64,000 nucleotides of DNA from Xiphydria camelus (GCA_963678675.1 OY783196.1:27630827-27694826), one strand, 5' to 3'. Shown: positions 10,866 through 23,120, counted from the stretch's first letter. Notes: a model not told the origin generated them from the letters alone. Numbers and translations: made by a program.

Positions 10866-10984
10866 CGCTGTGTCTATTAAAAAATTCAACGTTTCACCTC
10901 GAGGAGCCCTGTCACTGCAATTCACTGTAAAAATTACTAATCGTTTTTCTCCGTGTGCGTCGAACGACAGGAGAAAAATACCAT
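10866..10984 (+). repeat. Block C repeat, copy 1
   Basis: It matches 37725-37852 through GTGTCTATTAAAAAATT, GGAGCCCTGT, TTCACTGTAAAAATTACTAATC, TTTTTCTCCGTGT and GGAGAAAAATACCA. In both places it lies directly before a family B element, so C and B may be parts of one larger transposon. At this locus a further element (10985-11375) sits at the junction. Confidence 0.7.
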
Positions 10985-11375
10985 AAGGTGACTTCGCCGG
11001 TTTTCGACCAGATCACATTAGTTTGGTTTTCAACAATGCGCAAATCCAACATATACGCAGATATTTAAACTAAAACATATACACATCGAATCCGCAGGAA
11101 CTATAGAATTGGCCTAAATGTGTTAAAGATGTATCTAAACCTTTCGGAAAATTAAAAAAGTACGTATACGATGAAAATCGCTGTTTTTCCCCATTTTCGA
11201 CCACCCATTCCCTAAGGTTACTTTTAAACCGTAAGGGGGTGCCACTTCTTATAAGTGTAGTTGAATGGTGGATTTATGCAGTGGCGTAGTCAAAAATATA
11301 AAAAATGCGCTGATATTTTTACTTTCAAATCTGGTCGAAAACAGGGTGCGGTCGGCTAACCGGCGAAGTCACCCT
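10985..11375. mobile_element. 391-bp element with AGGGTGACTTCGCCGG ends
   Basis: The left end AAGGTGACTTCGCCGG and the right end, inverted, AGGGTGACTTCGCCGG are terminal inverted repeats. Inside both, TTTTCGACCAGAT recurs inverted. ATA flanks each side, compatible with a short target duplication. It separates block C from family B copy 1, so it inserted after they were joined. Confidence 0.7.
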
Positions 11376-11378
11376 ATA

Positions 11379-11587
11379 AGGCTAAACTTGCTCGCCAGGA
11401 AAGAAACTTCAATCGCTATTATCTCATTATCAATGAACCTTTAGCCTGCATCGATGTAAGACTTTGTTATAGATAAAAATGTAATCTTGAAAAAAGTATT
11501 ATATAAATATGAGCTAAAAGCTCATAGATAATGAGGTATGTAACAGTGAGATCGAAATTTCTTTCCTGGCGAGTAAGCTTAGCCTCC
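11379..11587. mobile_element. Family B foldback MITE, copy 1
   Basis: It starts GGCTAAACTTGCTCGCCAGG and ends with the inverted counterpart CCTGGCGAGTAAGCTTAGCC. Inner blocks (TTATCTCATTATCAATGAAC, ATCGATGTAAGACTTTGTTA, AAAAAAGTATTATATAAATA) are shared with copies at 19205, 37852 and 50330. Non-coding. Confidence 0.85.
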
Positions 11588-11589
11588 TG

Positions 11590-13979
11590 TGGCATAACTT
11601 CGCACTCGGATTATCGACATAATCTCGGACACGTTCGACTGCAGATCGTCTCTATAACATCGTATATATGACGCGGCAATAAGACGTACGGGAAGGCAAT
11701 ATCAGGTAACCGTGATCGCTCGTAGTACTGTGCCCGGGCGAATTGCTTTCTCCGGTTTTATTTCTTTCGCTGCAGCCAGTGGCTTTAGATGCAATTTCGC
11801 CAAGTGCCGCGGCTTTCTTCGGCAGGGCGGGACGATATCATCCGCGGCGGCGTCTCGTCACGATCGAGTCGAGTAGCGCTCATCTCGCGCGAGATGAAGC
11901 TACTACACGCGCGCGTATAGGGGCGATAAGCGCCCCTCGTCGGACCGCTGCGCGATGGCCATCGATCGTCGTTCGCGTGGACGTATTGCAAAGGGAAGAA
12001 AAAGATACTTTTTGCAGTCCCCCCCTTTTTTTTTTATCGCGGAAAAAAAAACAGTCCTAACGAGAGTTTTATGTTTTCGGGAGGAGGACGCGGGGACGAT
12101 GAATCATTCCTTAAATTTTGAGGGCGTTCCTGCATAGGTATATGAGAAATGTCAAGGACGACTTTGATATTCTTCGGCGGATTCTTACGGCGTTTTATTA
12201 CCAGTTTTATCGCCGGGATAAAACCGAATTGAAGGGAACGCGAATTTTATAGACCGCGATGGTTTCCGTCGCGTCTCTAGTCGTTCGGATACGAGAAAAT
12301 GAAATTGAAATTCGTCGAAACGGAGTGTCTTGACGCGTTGTGTAAAGGGCGAGGGAAAAATTAATCGTTCCGTCGATCGACGACTAATGGCGGCTTTTGC
12401 GTGAGTTTAATATACGAGAAGCCGATCGTTTGCTGGCCGATCCAATCGTCGTGACTCCTCTCGAGCGCGTCTCGCTTCGAGATTTTAACGACTATTTAAA
12501 CGCTCGACGTTAGAGGTGCGTCGTATGCGCGTTAACCCTCCTGCTTCGTCCTCCCGTCGATCGATGGCCGCTACTATACGGCGAGAAACTTTTGTCGAGG
12601 AACGCGGCGCAAGGCGACGAGAAATTCGACGCGATCCCGGGAGAAAGATAACTCTGGGATTTGATATTGTCTGTACGTCGAAGGATCTTGGTGATGCTAT
12701 CGACGTCGTACCTATATCCGCGGTAGTGAATTTCCGGCGGCATGCGAGTCTCATTGCAAGACCTAAATTCGATCTTTCCGCGAGGAGAAAAAATATAGTC
12801 GCTTCTCCTGCATCGATTTATCAAGGATTACCAAAATTCATGAAAAAAAAACACCTACGTAATTCCAAGCGTTAAAGTTTATCTCGAAATTTTGCCGTTC
12901 GAGGATTCCACACAAGGGAAGAAAAATAATTTCCGAGCACTCGCCGACATTATTTGACGCAACGTCCAATCGCAGATCGAACGAATGTGTTCCGATCAAT
13001 TCGAGGGACGGAAGAGCGATGGATCCGCGTCCCATCTGTCTTCGTTTCCACCGCACGTCGACGCTGAATCAAGGCTCGAGTGAAAATGCACAAAGACGTG
13101 CGACGTCGCGTGCATCCCCTGCAGAAGTTAGAAAAGACTTTTCCCTCCGAGCGCGCGGTGATCGCGACACGCCACCCGCGTCTCTAAAATAAGCACGCGC
13201 GCGCACTCCGCTCGCGACGCAGCGGATACGTATAATTTATTTATGACGACGACGCGCGGGCGACGTACAGTCTGATTTATCACCGTCAGTCGGCCTCGAT
13301 AAGAAACGCATCGGCTCCTCCCTCGAACGCTCGAAATTCCCTTCCACGCCCCTCTTTCTTTTTCGTTCGCGACCTTGCGCCAAATTTTGAAAAGTTTCGC
13401 GTTTCTAATTTCCCTTGCGATGCGATCACGGGAGCCAAGAATTCTTTGAAATAGAAAAAAAAAACATCAGCAAATCCCGTCTTACTCGATCTTCCGTGAA
13501 ATTGAAACGGACGATATATTGCACTTCACCGGTAGGCGCGTACGATGTCGACAAAATGCTCGCGCAACCCCCTAAAAATGTATCCACCGCGACAGAGCGC
13601 TCGGAAATATACGTCCTACCCCCTAGGAGTTACCCCGGTGGCATCAAAATTTCAGCGCGACTTCCACTTGTCGCGCTCCCTGTCCGTATCGAGTCGAGAA
13701 CATTTTAGAACTCCATACCGCGGCGCCCGGTTGCAGAAAATTGGGGCGCGCGCGCGAGGAAACTGCGCGCTGCACAACGAGAGAGACGTAACCGCGTCAC
13801 GCCGCGCGAACGTATTGTATACCTAATATTACGGTAGATGGGTAGACTCGTGCGCGCGCGGTGCGCCGCGTCCCGCCGCTATTCGTGTGTTTCGAACCAC
13901 TCTGCATCTCCTTCCCTCCGGGGTTTTTTCACTCTCTTTATTTCCCCCGAAATTTCCATCACTTACATACGTATATCTG
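11590..13979. other. Unassigned sequence, no gene seen
   Basis: Only mutually overlapping frames of at most about 119 codons, without motif or repeat similarity that I can see. A T-rich run near 12023-12040 and CpG-rich text around 13130-13260 are the only compositional features. Confidence 0.35.
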
Positions 13980-14321
13980 CACAGAGAAAAATAATTAGCT
14001 GTGGATCCACGGAAAATTACTTACGGAGTCGCAAGTAATTATTTATTTACGTTCAATTAAATTTGCTAATAATCAATAAATAAAAAATAAATTGCTATAT
14101 TTGCTGATACATCAATTAAATGTTCCTTTTTTACAATAATGTGAAATAGTATGACATCAATTAAATATTTCTTTTTTACAATAATAATGTGGAATAGTAT
14201 GTAATTGCAAGGAAAAAATATCAAATTAAAATGAGAAAAGATTTAGATGATGTGAATAAATGATTACTTGCGACTTCGCAAGTATTTTTTAGTAGATCTG
14301 ACTAATTCTTTTGCTCTGTGT
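13980..14321. mobile_element. Family A foldback MITE, copy 3 (long form)
   Basis: Termini CACAGAGAAAAATAATTAGC and CTAATTCTTTTGCTCTGTGT, with inner TTACTTACGGAGTCGCAAGTAATTA and its inverted partner ACTTGCGACTTCGCAAGTA. At 342 bp it is about 90 bp longer than the other copies, because a segment around CAATTAAATxTTxCTTTTTTACAATAAT is locally duplicated (about 14110-14205). Confidence 0.8.
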
Positions 14322-14867
14322 ACTTTTCGTTCTACTCGACACTTGGCCTTTCTCTCTCTCTCTCTTTCTCCGCTCTCCGTTGTCGAACGGGTGGTAAAAT
14401 TACCAACGACCCGTCAGCCCGCGCGATCCGACGACGGCTCCAACACCCTACCCGCGCGAACTCCATTACACGCTCGACGTATCCATTCCAGAGTAGCTAC
14501 TCGAGTAGGTGCGACGCGGAACGAACCCTTCCTTCCGAACAATCCGTATACAACGTCACTGCGAAGAACAATCGGCAATGAATTAACCTCCCTCTGGGCC
14601 AACAATGAGACGGCTGCTTCGACGGAGCACGGGGAGAAGACGGTTAGGTGGGACGTGGGTTTTCGTCGAGGAGGGAAAACGAGGAAAGATATTCTGGTTT
14701 ATCGCTGGGACGATTAACTTTGTAAAGTAAGTTGCGGCAAGTGATACTGCAATGCAATGGAATCCCAGGCGAAACAATTTTACATACGAGTATTTTCTGT
14801 ATAAGCCATATGTGGTTTTGGTCATATATGGATTATATATGATTTCTATATCAACCATGTAAAAAGT

Positions 14868-14998
14868 TCTGTAAAGACTACTTTTGGTGTTAGATAACAA
14901 TGGCGTAAGACTGAATAACACCAAATGTGGTAGGTACATACATATGTGTAGGTCAACATCGGTGAAATGGTGTTAAAAGTTAACACCACTTTTTTACT
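14868..14998. mobile_element. Family J element, copy 1
   Basis: It holds AAAGACTACTTTTGGTGTTA, AGACTGAATAACACCAAATG and, at the right, AACACCACTTTTTTACTG. A reverse-strand relative lies at 50533-50605 (ACCACATCTGGTGTCATTCA and CAACACCAAAAAAGTGGTCT). It interrupts family D. Confidence 0.6.
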
Positions 14999-15142
14999 GT
15001 ATATAAGGACTACATACATATATGTATATGGATTATACAGACATTCAAAAATATGTATATAGTTCTTATATGGTTAATATAGAAATCATATATAATCCAT
15101 ACATGACTAAAACTACATATGAGTTTACATATGAGTTATATA

Positions 15143-15957
15143 CCGCATGTCCTATGGCCAACCGCGCAGGTGAGCTGCGACCTGAATCCTTGACTTCGGC
15201 GGTATTTATGGTACAGTTAGAGCGGGCTTCAGACGAGTATACTGCATAAGAACGAAAAGTGTCGACTGCTCTTCTAATAGCTGTCAATTCGGGAGATCGA
15301 AGCGTTTCGTGTAACCTCAAAATCGTAAAGTTTTGAATTAGTAGTGAATAATTTGTAGAAGTGATGAGAAATAATCATAAATAATCTTCCGAATTGACAG
15401 CCATCGGGAAATCAGACGACGCTTTTCGCTCTTACGCTGCGTTCTTACGAAAAGTGTGAAACGTCTGATCTCCCGATGGCTATCAATTCGGGAGATCGAA
15501 GTATAAGCTCGAAATCGTGAATCTTTGAATAAATGGTAAGTAATGTTCAGAAGTGAGAGTTAACAATCATTCGGGTTTTTTCGATGTCCAACCGAATTAC
15601 ACGCCTCATGCCTATTTGTTTCAGAAATTATTTCCGCGCTAGCACCGCGCGTGTCTAGGAAGTAGTTTTACGAAGCGGCGTGAGCGATACCTAAGGTGTC
15701 ACAATTCGGAAAAGATTATTTATGATTATTTCTCATCACTTCTACAAATTATTCACTACTAATTCAAAACTTTACGATTTTGAGGTTACACGAAACGCTT
15801 CGATCTCCCGAATTGACAGCTATTAGAAGAGCAGTCGACACTTTTCGTTCTTATGCAGCGCACTCGTCTGAAGCCCACTCTAACTGTACCATAAATACTA
15901 CCGAAGTCAAGAATTCAGGTCGGAGCTCACCTGCGCGGTTGGCCATAGGACATGCGG
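15143..15957. mobile_element. 815-bp long-hairpin element, TATA-flanked
   Basis: The arms 15143-15389 and 15711-15957 are reverse complements at roughly 97 percent by eye, starting CCGCATGTCCTATGGCCAAC. The spacer of about 320 bp holds a further diverged, self-complementary copy of the arm's inner part (CCATCGGGAAATCAGACG and CGTCTGATCTCCCGATGG). TATA flanks both ends (15139-15142, 15958-15961), a plausible target duplication. The arms have an open frame of about 60 codons on each side, mirror images of each other, which I regard as chance. High arm identity suggests recent insertion or gene conversion. Confidence 0.8.
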
Positions 15958-15991
15958 TATAATACAAAATAATAGAACTTTTCCGCCTAAT

Positions 15992-18900
15992 ATGAGTTTC
16001 CAGGCCATTATCGAAGCCACGTGATGGCGATAGATTTCATTCGATCGGATCCTCTGTTCGTGGTACCGAGGCTACTGTATTTGCGCTAAATTTGTTTGGC
16101 CGAGTAACGGGTATAGCGGCGGAGTTTTAACCCGCCATTTAAGCCGTGACCTAGGTATACCCTAAATTCGACCCGAACACGATAGGTTGGAACGTAGCGA
16201 GTTGGATGGTACAGGTGCGGTCTGACCTGACCTCAGGTCAAACTTCGGTCTTCGCGTGACCTGAGATAAGTGGTGCTCGAAAACGTGTACGAATGCGGGA
16301 AGTCAATGAGATGTTAAGTTCTTTCAGAGCCGTGTCATTCGGGCCACCGGAAGAGAAAACCTACGCGGAAACTAACTCGCCGCGATATAGTTTCGTTAAC
16401 GATCGACGTTTCTATTTCGGGAATATTTTTTATAGTCAAAACAGCAATATGTACATTTGCAAAAGTTACTCGTTACCGAGCAGGAAGCAATGTGAAAACG
16501 AGCGGATCGAGAAAAGTGTATCGCGCTATTAATTTCCTCGAAGAAGAAAATATCGGAGCTTTCCACGCGAAGAAAAGTGACTCCGACGTTCTCAACGAAC
16601 TACACGAACTTACTTTCGCCGTTTCCTCCGTCAATCTATCAGGTCGACGTCGTATACCGCGGAGTTTGCCTCGCGAAGAAAAATGACGATCGAGAGCGGC
16701 GGACTCGCCGAGATGAAACATCGCCGAAACGGGCTACTTTATACCGAAACTACAAGATTACGTCTTCCGAACCAAATTGGCGTCTCTGTACGAGCCTCCG
16801 GCAGTTCTTTCCGCGTCAATTTCTCGTTCCCTTATTTTCGCCCACTCCGTTAGTTTCTTCCATAAAAAAGACTGTCCAATTTTTTTTCATGGCCAACGGT
16901 CGCCGACGCAAGTGTCTCTTGTTCGCGACGAGGCGCAGTCTTCTGCATCGACGCGATCCCGGGAGGTTTGATTCCAACTGAAAGATTCACCGGTCACGAC
17001 GGAAAGGACCAATGGTATCGCGGCAATAGTCACCCGGGCTCACGGTCGATGCGGCGAAACGTTCGCGAATTTTTGTTTCTCCGTCATTCTATCGATATAG
17101 ATTCGCATTTTATCAGCTTCGTCGAGCTTCGATAAGAAAAAGATTGCTCGAGAATATAAAGAGCGCTGAATAATATTTTCCATTAAATTTGGATACGTTC
17201 TTATAATTTTTTAAACCTAAACACGCGCCGAAACTGTCAGGCAAACCCCTATAATCGTCCCGAGGTGTTTCGGACTCATTGGACCCAATTTCCCTTGGGT
17301 CGAAGATTGGAGCTTCAATTTCGGTCGAGCTTGCCATCCCCGAGCGCCCGGAAGTTAAATCTTGATATGTGTAACGTATTTGTATACTTGAAACACGCGC
17401 GCGAATACTCGCATGGAATTGCCACGAGACTGATCATCTTGCTTCGAGATAATTGCGCGTCCGTCGGCGTGTATTGGAATGAGAAGCGAGAGAAGGAGGA
17501 AGAGTAGAACAGAACGAAAGCTCTCACTTTCGTTCTGGGAGTCTCAAAGTCCCTTAAGCGAATCGAATAAATCTATATACGGCCGAGGTAAACACTCTGA
17601 TCCCGTTGCGGAAGACGGGTCAATCGGTTGCGCGGGTGTAATAAAGTACGGTTAAACCGTTTGTGACGTCATTATTTAGAATCGGGCTACCGCAGGCGAG
17701 GTTTGATCGGAAGTGGAGAGTCGCGATAGTTTTGGAACTCGAAATCTGAGGACTTTCGATAAGAAACGTCGAGGCACATTATCTCTTCGACGTATAGTCC
17801 TATATATATTATGTATACGCGTGATATGTCGTACCAAAGGGTATTATAGGTCGAAGTGTGGCAGGTGACGTCACGAGTGGTTTGACCGTAAACGCGCACC
17901 CCCCGCGAAATCTCGTTTCGATTCGATGGGAGCTGTGCGCGAGCTGGACGTGAATTTTTGAAGCAAAGAGCTTTCTGGGAGGTGGGTTATTCTCCGTCAG
18001 CGATTTTACATATTTTAAAAAGACTTTTGGCTTCGCAAAAAAAAAAAACAGTCGCGCGTGATCCTCTCGCATTAAGCTTTCTCAGTAGGGACTCGTACGA
18101 AATATAGACGAAAAGCGGGAACAACCCCCTCGCGCGAAAAACACACTCAATTATAATTCCTTACTTGATATACATATATCCGCGACACTCGAGCTAAAAC
18201 GTATAGCTAAATATGTAGATCTCGGCCAGTCCCATCGGACGCGACCGATCCTAAGGCGAGGACAATTACGTACTTCTCTCAAAAGTCTCGAGCATGCTAG
18301 ACGAATGAATGTACCTTACCACTGTCGTAGAATAACTCGTTGGAATTCGTGTACATTTTCTGTATATAAAAACTCTGTACTATATATTTAGAACGCCACG
18401 TATGTCTACGTATACATAAATAAATATACACGTAAGAATCACGCGTGACACGCATCGATATTGTAGACGGCGAGAGAGTGTCCGAATCGAATCCTTTCCA
18501 GAATTGTTAGTGCCATGTGTGTTTATTAGCGTAAGCTACTTGTTAATTCTAACCTTTTTCTAAATAAAGTGCGCAACTCACGTATACGATTACACGAAAT
18601 GACGAAAAGTACGACGACCTTCGACGGAAGCTTCGATCGACGAGCATCGCGCGATTCTCGAGGGAACCCACCCTCTTGTTTTGATTTTTCTCCGGCGGCG
18701 AAGAGAGGATCGCGGAGAATATAGCTCCCCGGTTGCAATTTGTCATAACGTCCAATTAGACCGCGGCATCGAGCACGCGCTCCGGACCTACGTCTCGGGG
18801 CGTCTCCGCGCGCGGGGGAATTGTTTTTCATCGAAGAATGGAAAACCGCGAACAAAGGGCCGGGCTCATTCAGCGGCGAGTGAACGCGTTCAAACGACCT

Positions 18901-19204
18901 TTCCGCCGCTCCCCGGCGAGGTGGGAAGAGCGACGCGACTACTTAAAAGTGCCGCGCGCTCTCGTGGAACAATGCCCCGGAAGCCGAATAGTGGTTTAAC
19001 CTTTTCGCCATCGATCGCGAACGAGAATAATGCCAGCGTTACTGAATCAGGCCTGAATCGAGTAATACGAGTGGTAAATTTGAAAATACGGGTAAGTACT
19101 CGCACTGAGAGAAATGCTTAGGTCGTACAGCAATTAGTATAACTCTGGTAGCAATACTTTAAGGCTAAGTGACAAATTAACTAGACAGTATAATATGTAA
19201 TACT
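15992..19204. other. Unassigned sequence, no gene seen
   Basis: Overlapping short frames only. Two perfect TGACGTCA palindromes lie 202 bases apart (17664-17671 and 17866-17873). A short inverted repeat around GACCTGACCTCAGGTC is at about 16228-16243. The stretch 18300-18570 is listed separately as 3'-UTR-like. Confidence 0.35.
18300..18570 (+). other. 3'-UTR-like stretch with two AATAAA signals
   Basis: The text turns AT-rich with repeated TATATA and TGTAT motifs and carries AATAAA at 18419-18424 and again at 18563-18568, the second in a T-rich setting. It resembles the end of a long insect neuronal 3' UTR. No plus-strand coding exon lies between the receptor stop and here, so it could be the distal end of the receptor transcript. 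AT-rich intergenic DNA could look the same. Confidence 0.2.
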
Positions 19205-19401
19205 ACACGAAGCTAAACTTACTCGCCAGGAAAGAAATGTTAATCAATATTATCTCATTATCTATGAACGTTTAGCCTACATCGATGTAAGACTTTGTTA
19301 TAGATAAAAATGTAATCTTCAAAAAAGTATTATATAAATATGAGCCATCGATAATGAGATAATAGTGATTGAAGTTTCTCTTCTGGCGAATAAGTTTAGC
19401 C
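19205..19401. mobile_element. Family B foldback MITE, copy 2
   Basis: Ends GAAGCTAAACTTACTCGCCA and TGGCGAATAAGTTTAGCC are inverted partners. The inner ATCGATGTAAGACTTTGTTA and AAAAAAGTATTATATAAATA blocks match copy 1 almost exactly. Confidence 0.85.
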
Positions 19402-20689
19402 TCATATGACATAGCAATACCAAATATGACAAGAGCAATACGCATTGTTGAATCGACTATACGTATAGTTGAAATAGCTACTTGCTCTGGTAAAATAGAA
19501 ATAAGCATTGCTAAAGCGCAAACGGAAATATATATATTCTTATATATATATATATATTAACAAACCACTAGCATTTCTGTGCAATCTATAAAATTTCGTG
19601 CGAAATTTAAAGTATTCAATTTAAGGGAAGAATAGCTCCTCCCGCTGCGCGAGTGGGAAAATATCAATAAGAATTTACCCCGATCGTAAAACGTACGTGC
19701 AGTTCCCTGCATCTCGATACTTAGCCGGAAGCTGCGCGTATATAGGTATGCATATTATGTATACCTCTTCACGACGACAATAGTCGACTCATTTACTCGT
19801 ACGCGTTTTCGTTGCGCCATTCCTCGGCGCCAATATCGCCGTCAATATTGACAAGCTATAGACGGAGTCAGGCACGGCGGCGAAGATAACAACTGCCGGG
19901 TAATATTTTGTTTGAATAGAGAAAATGGAAGCGGGATATCTCTCTTCTTAGGATTCAAAACTGTTTTGCTTCTGGCCTCGTCGCGACTTGGATGTGTAAT
20001 TTAATTCGAAACTTTTGTATTGTCATCGATAATTATCGTATATACGCGACGCGACCTTTCGAGAATCCACAGTGCGCGGCTTTAATTTTGCACGGCGATA
20101 TACTGGGATCGCTAGGAAATTAAAGGGGAAAGCCGGGCGGCTCTTCGAACTTTCCCCTTCCCCGAGATCCACCCCCGGAAACCTTCGTAGCCGTTTTATT
20201 AAACTCCTTTGAACGTTCCTACCGGCGGAGGCCATATTTTTTTTATTTGATTTTTTGCTCCGTCTAAAGATACGCCGATCGGATCAAAGGAAGTTCGCGA
20301 ACCGGAAGGCTCGACGTATAATGCGATAACTCGAACTCCGATCGGCGATTCGACAAAATACACGGGCGGTATAACGGGGATCGTACACGAGCGGTACATT
20401 ACGGTTCCATTCTCGTGATTGCCACACGAGGAACCTAATATCTTTTCCTCTCCGAGCCTCCCACTCGCGACGGGACTCCCGGGAAGTGGAATGACGAGGA
20501 GCTCCGTCCATTCGCGACGTAACGGAATGAGTTAGGGTACCATTTGTCCGCGGCAACCTGCTACTCTCGCGCTGGAAACCGGCTCTCTGATACATCGCCG
20601 CTGGAATGCTCGGTAAAGTTGAGGATCGGAGACTGTGAATAACTGGCGGGAGAAATTAGGCGGACTTCTTTTTCGAAAATGCATTTCTA
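19402..20689. other. Unassigned sequence, no gene seen
   Basis: A TA-rich run (about 19529-19557) is followed by mixed-composition DNA. Frames on both strands overlap one another and none carries a recognisable motif. Confidence 0.35.
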
Positions 20690-20891
20690 CACTGAGAAAA
20701 AGAAAAGATTAAAAAGTATTCTGTTAGAAGGATAATCGGAGTACGAAAGGTAAAATAGACCAAAAATTATCTTAAAGAAGAAGGTTAAATTTTAAACCCT
20801 GGAAGGATAATTCTTGATCTATTTTACCTTTCGTACTCAGATTATTATCCTTCTAACAGAATAATTTTTAATCTTTTTTTGTTTCTCAGTG
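20690..20891. mobile_element. 202-bp foldback MITE with CACTGAG ends
   Basis: Starts CACTGAGAAAAAGAAAAGAT and ends, inverted, CACTGAGAAACAAAAAAAGA. The arms of about 85 bp share TTCTGTTAGAAGGATAAT and GTACGAAAGGTAAAATAGA with their inverses. TA dinucleotides flank it. CACTGAG ends recur in other elements (29432, 34369). Confidence 0.8.
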
Positions 20892-21164
20892 TAAAGAGAC
20901 GCTGAGAAAAAAATTGCAATATGTTCTAATCAAATTGTTTCGGGTTAAGGTTCAATTTCGTCAAATTAACCATAATAACTACATCTTTCTCGTTTCATTT
21001 AATGAAATTCGTTTTGTTAATAATATGGAATAACTCGGTTAAATTGTTAACAGTTTGGAATAACTAATTTTTTTTCGTTTCATTCAATAAAATTCGTTTT
21101 TCTGTTTTATAGTGGAAACTATATTGGAGAAAGAAAATCGTTCGATTCAACTGAATTTCGAGGT

Positions 21165-21310
21165 TACGCGAGCGGCTAACTAAATATATAGTTGTTTGAA
21201 GACATATTTAGTCGAAACAGCTGAGTATCTAATTATCTCAACTAAATTTTAGTCACTCTAACTACGTATTTATTGAGATAACTATATATTTAGTTGGCCG
21301 CACGCGAGGT
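21165..21310. mobile_element. Short foldback element
   Basis: ACGCGAGCGGCTAACTAAAT then ATATAGTT at the left is matched, inverted, by CGCGTGCGGCCAACTAAAT then ATATAGTT at the right. The interior repeats AACTAAAT and TTTAGT motifs. Non-coding. Confidence 0.55.
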
Positions 21311-22950
21311 TGTGGTTTGCAAATCTGTTTTCCAAATGGACGTTTTTGGTAAATTCCACATCCATTTTTCGTCAAACTCTTGAAAGAAAAAGAATATTAC
21401 GCTCCCCGGGAAAAACTATAATATAATTGAAATTTTGCAATCAGTACACCCCGAGCGACATTTTTTCATAAAAGCCTTTATCCCGATGAAAATTAGCCAA
21501 ACTGTTCGAACCTATACCCATAGAATAAGCTCGAAAGGATAGGCGTGTCGCGATCCTTCCATCGCCCGTCTCATTCGCCTCCTTTCGCACCGCTACTCTC
21601 TTCAGGAAATCTCTTTTTTTCTTCGCCACGGCACGAGCTGAAGAAAAACGATATCTCACACCGATGGGGCGCATGGATGGTTTCCCCTTTTGATGCGAAC
21701 GTCGAGCCAGACTATATCCGTCACATTTCAGTGATAACGCGACATTTCGACTGCGATTTTTCACGATATAACCAGGCGCCTGACATACGGATAATAGGAA
21801 CAGCTCCATATTTCTTTCGAATGACGACAGCAACGGCGAAAAAATGTTATCTCAACGAAGCCTTTATACCCGATATATGTAGTTCAATTTAACATTCATC
21901 GCGCTCCATCCCCAAAAATGAATCGGAGAGTGATCAAAGCAAAACTCGCGCTTTACCCGTTTTCTACAGAAATTGAGTTACCCGTGACGTGTTTTCGAAC
22001 CGTATCCCTTTGCAACGGGGTGTGCACCCCTCATCCATCGCCATCGGCTTCATATACCGTTTAGATCAAGCGTCGAAAGCTTTGCCCGTTGGCGCTATGA
22101 CATTTTTTTCCATCCGCGCGCGCGCGCGCGCCCTCGAAACTGCTCGAGCAGAATAAAGCGAATTTTGCTTCAGTACGCCTCGCATATTTCTTATCCCCGC
22201 TGCGCGACTACACTTCGTCCCCGCGAGCGCAGAATTGCTTCGATGATCGAGTTTCGGATGCCCCTCCGCCTCTAGCCTAGTTTCTCGCTTGGATGACGTC
22301 GCGCGCGCGCGCCGCTGCGAAAGACGTCGCTCCGCTCGCGTATCGGACGCGCGCCTCGCTCTCTTCTACCGCAGAAACTCTCGAACAGGGTAGCTATACG
22401 CGCGATTTCTTCGGGGCGGAGAACCGAGATTGTCGGATAACGAGATTGCCTCTCCGCCACAGGAAGAGGGAAGACGAATTGTTATTCGCGTTCGGAAGCT
22501 CAAAGCAACGATTTGCCGCTCTACGGCGTTCGCGGTTGAATTTTCTGTACAGCTTTGCGCGCTATTCCGGGCGTGGGACGCACGGACGGAGCGTTCGGGT
22601 GGATTCGGTATTCGTGGCATTTAGCAATTAGGTGGGAGAGGGTCGTTGAATTTGGACTGGCGCTTGAGTTGAATCACATCTGTATTTCGAACAGTAGAGA
22701 TATTTTGCGTTGTTTCATTTGTTAGATATGTGATAAATATGTGTGCTCACGCCTGGGAAAAAAATTTGGTCAATTTAAGCAAAATCTTGGAGATGATTAC
22801 CGAATTGTTTGGTGGAATATGGATCATCCGTCTGTTTGGTCAGACTGACCACTTTTTGGTCCGAATAACTAAATATTCGGTTCAACTGATCAACATTTTG
22901 GTTAGAATAATTAAACGCGTTTAACTAGACGCGTTTCGTCATTTTAACCT
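21311..22950. other. Unassigned sequence, no gene seen
   Basis: CpG-rich with a CG alternation at about 22117-22131. Frames up to about 130 codons overlap on opposite strands without a motif. At 22740-22925 a TTGGT-rich stretch begins GCCTGGGAAAAAAATTTGGT and may be a degraded transposon, but I could not find its other end. Confidence 0.35.
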
Positions 22951-22951
22951 A

Positions 22952-23120
22952 CACTCAAAAAATTTGGCCACAACTAGAAAAAATTATAGTAATTACAGTG
23001 ATAATTTTCTTCGCAATAGCAAGAATTCTTGCTACGCTAGCAATATTTTTCTAGTTGTCATCAAATAATGTCTGAGACAGCCAGAAATATAGCTGGATTA
23101 GCTAAATATTTTTCTCAGCG
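22952..23120 (+). mobile_element. Family E MITE, copy 1
   Basis: Bounded by CACTCAAAAAATTTGGCCAC and TATTTTTCTCAGCG. Inner blocks ACAACTAGAAAAAATTATAG, GCAAGAATTCTTGCTACGC and CAGCCAGAAATATAGCTGGA all recur, inverted, at 36021-36178. It contains internal palindromes but no long arms. Confidence 0.75.

Larger units (their letters stand above)
14763..15990. mobile_element. Family D element, copy 2, carrying two nested insertions
   Basis: The left end TCCCAGGCGAAACAATTTTA and the right end, inverted, TTAGGCGGAAAAGTTCTATT are the family D termini. The usual inverted halves are present at about 14800-14867 and 15000-15125 (for example ATATATGATTTCTATAT and its inverse). Family J (14868-14998) lies in the centre, and an 815-bp hairpin element (15143-15957) lies just inside the right end. 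The order of events is therefore D first, then J and the hairpin. Confidence 0.7.

Noticed and set aside
15066..15962. Mirror-image frames of about 60 residues (15066-15320 minus, 15780-15962 plus) as a duplicated small gene
   Set aside because: They are the same hairpin arm read from either side. The arm is bounded by TATA duplications and lies within a transposon.
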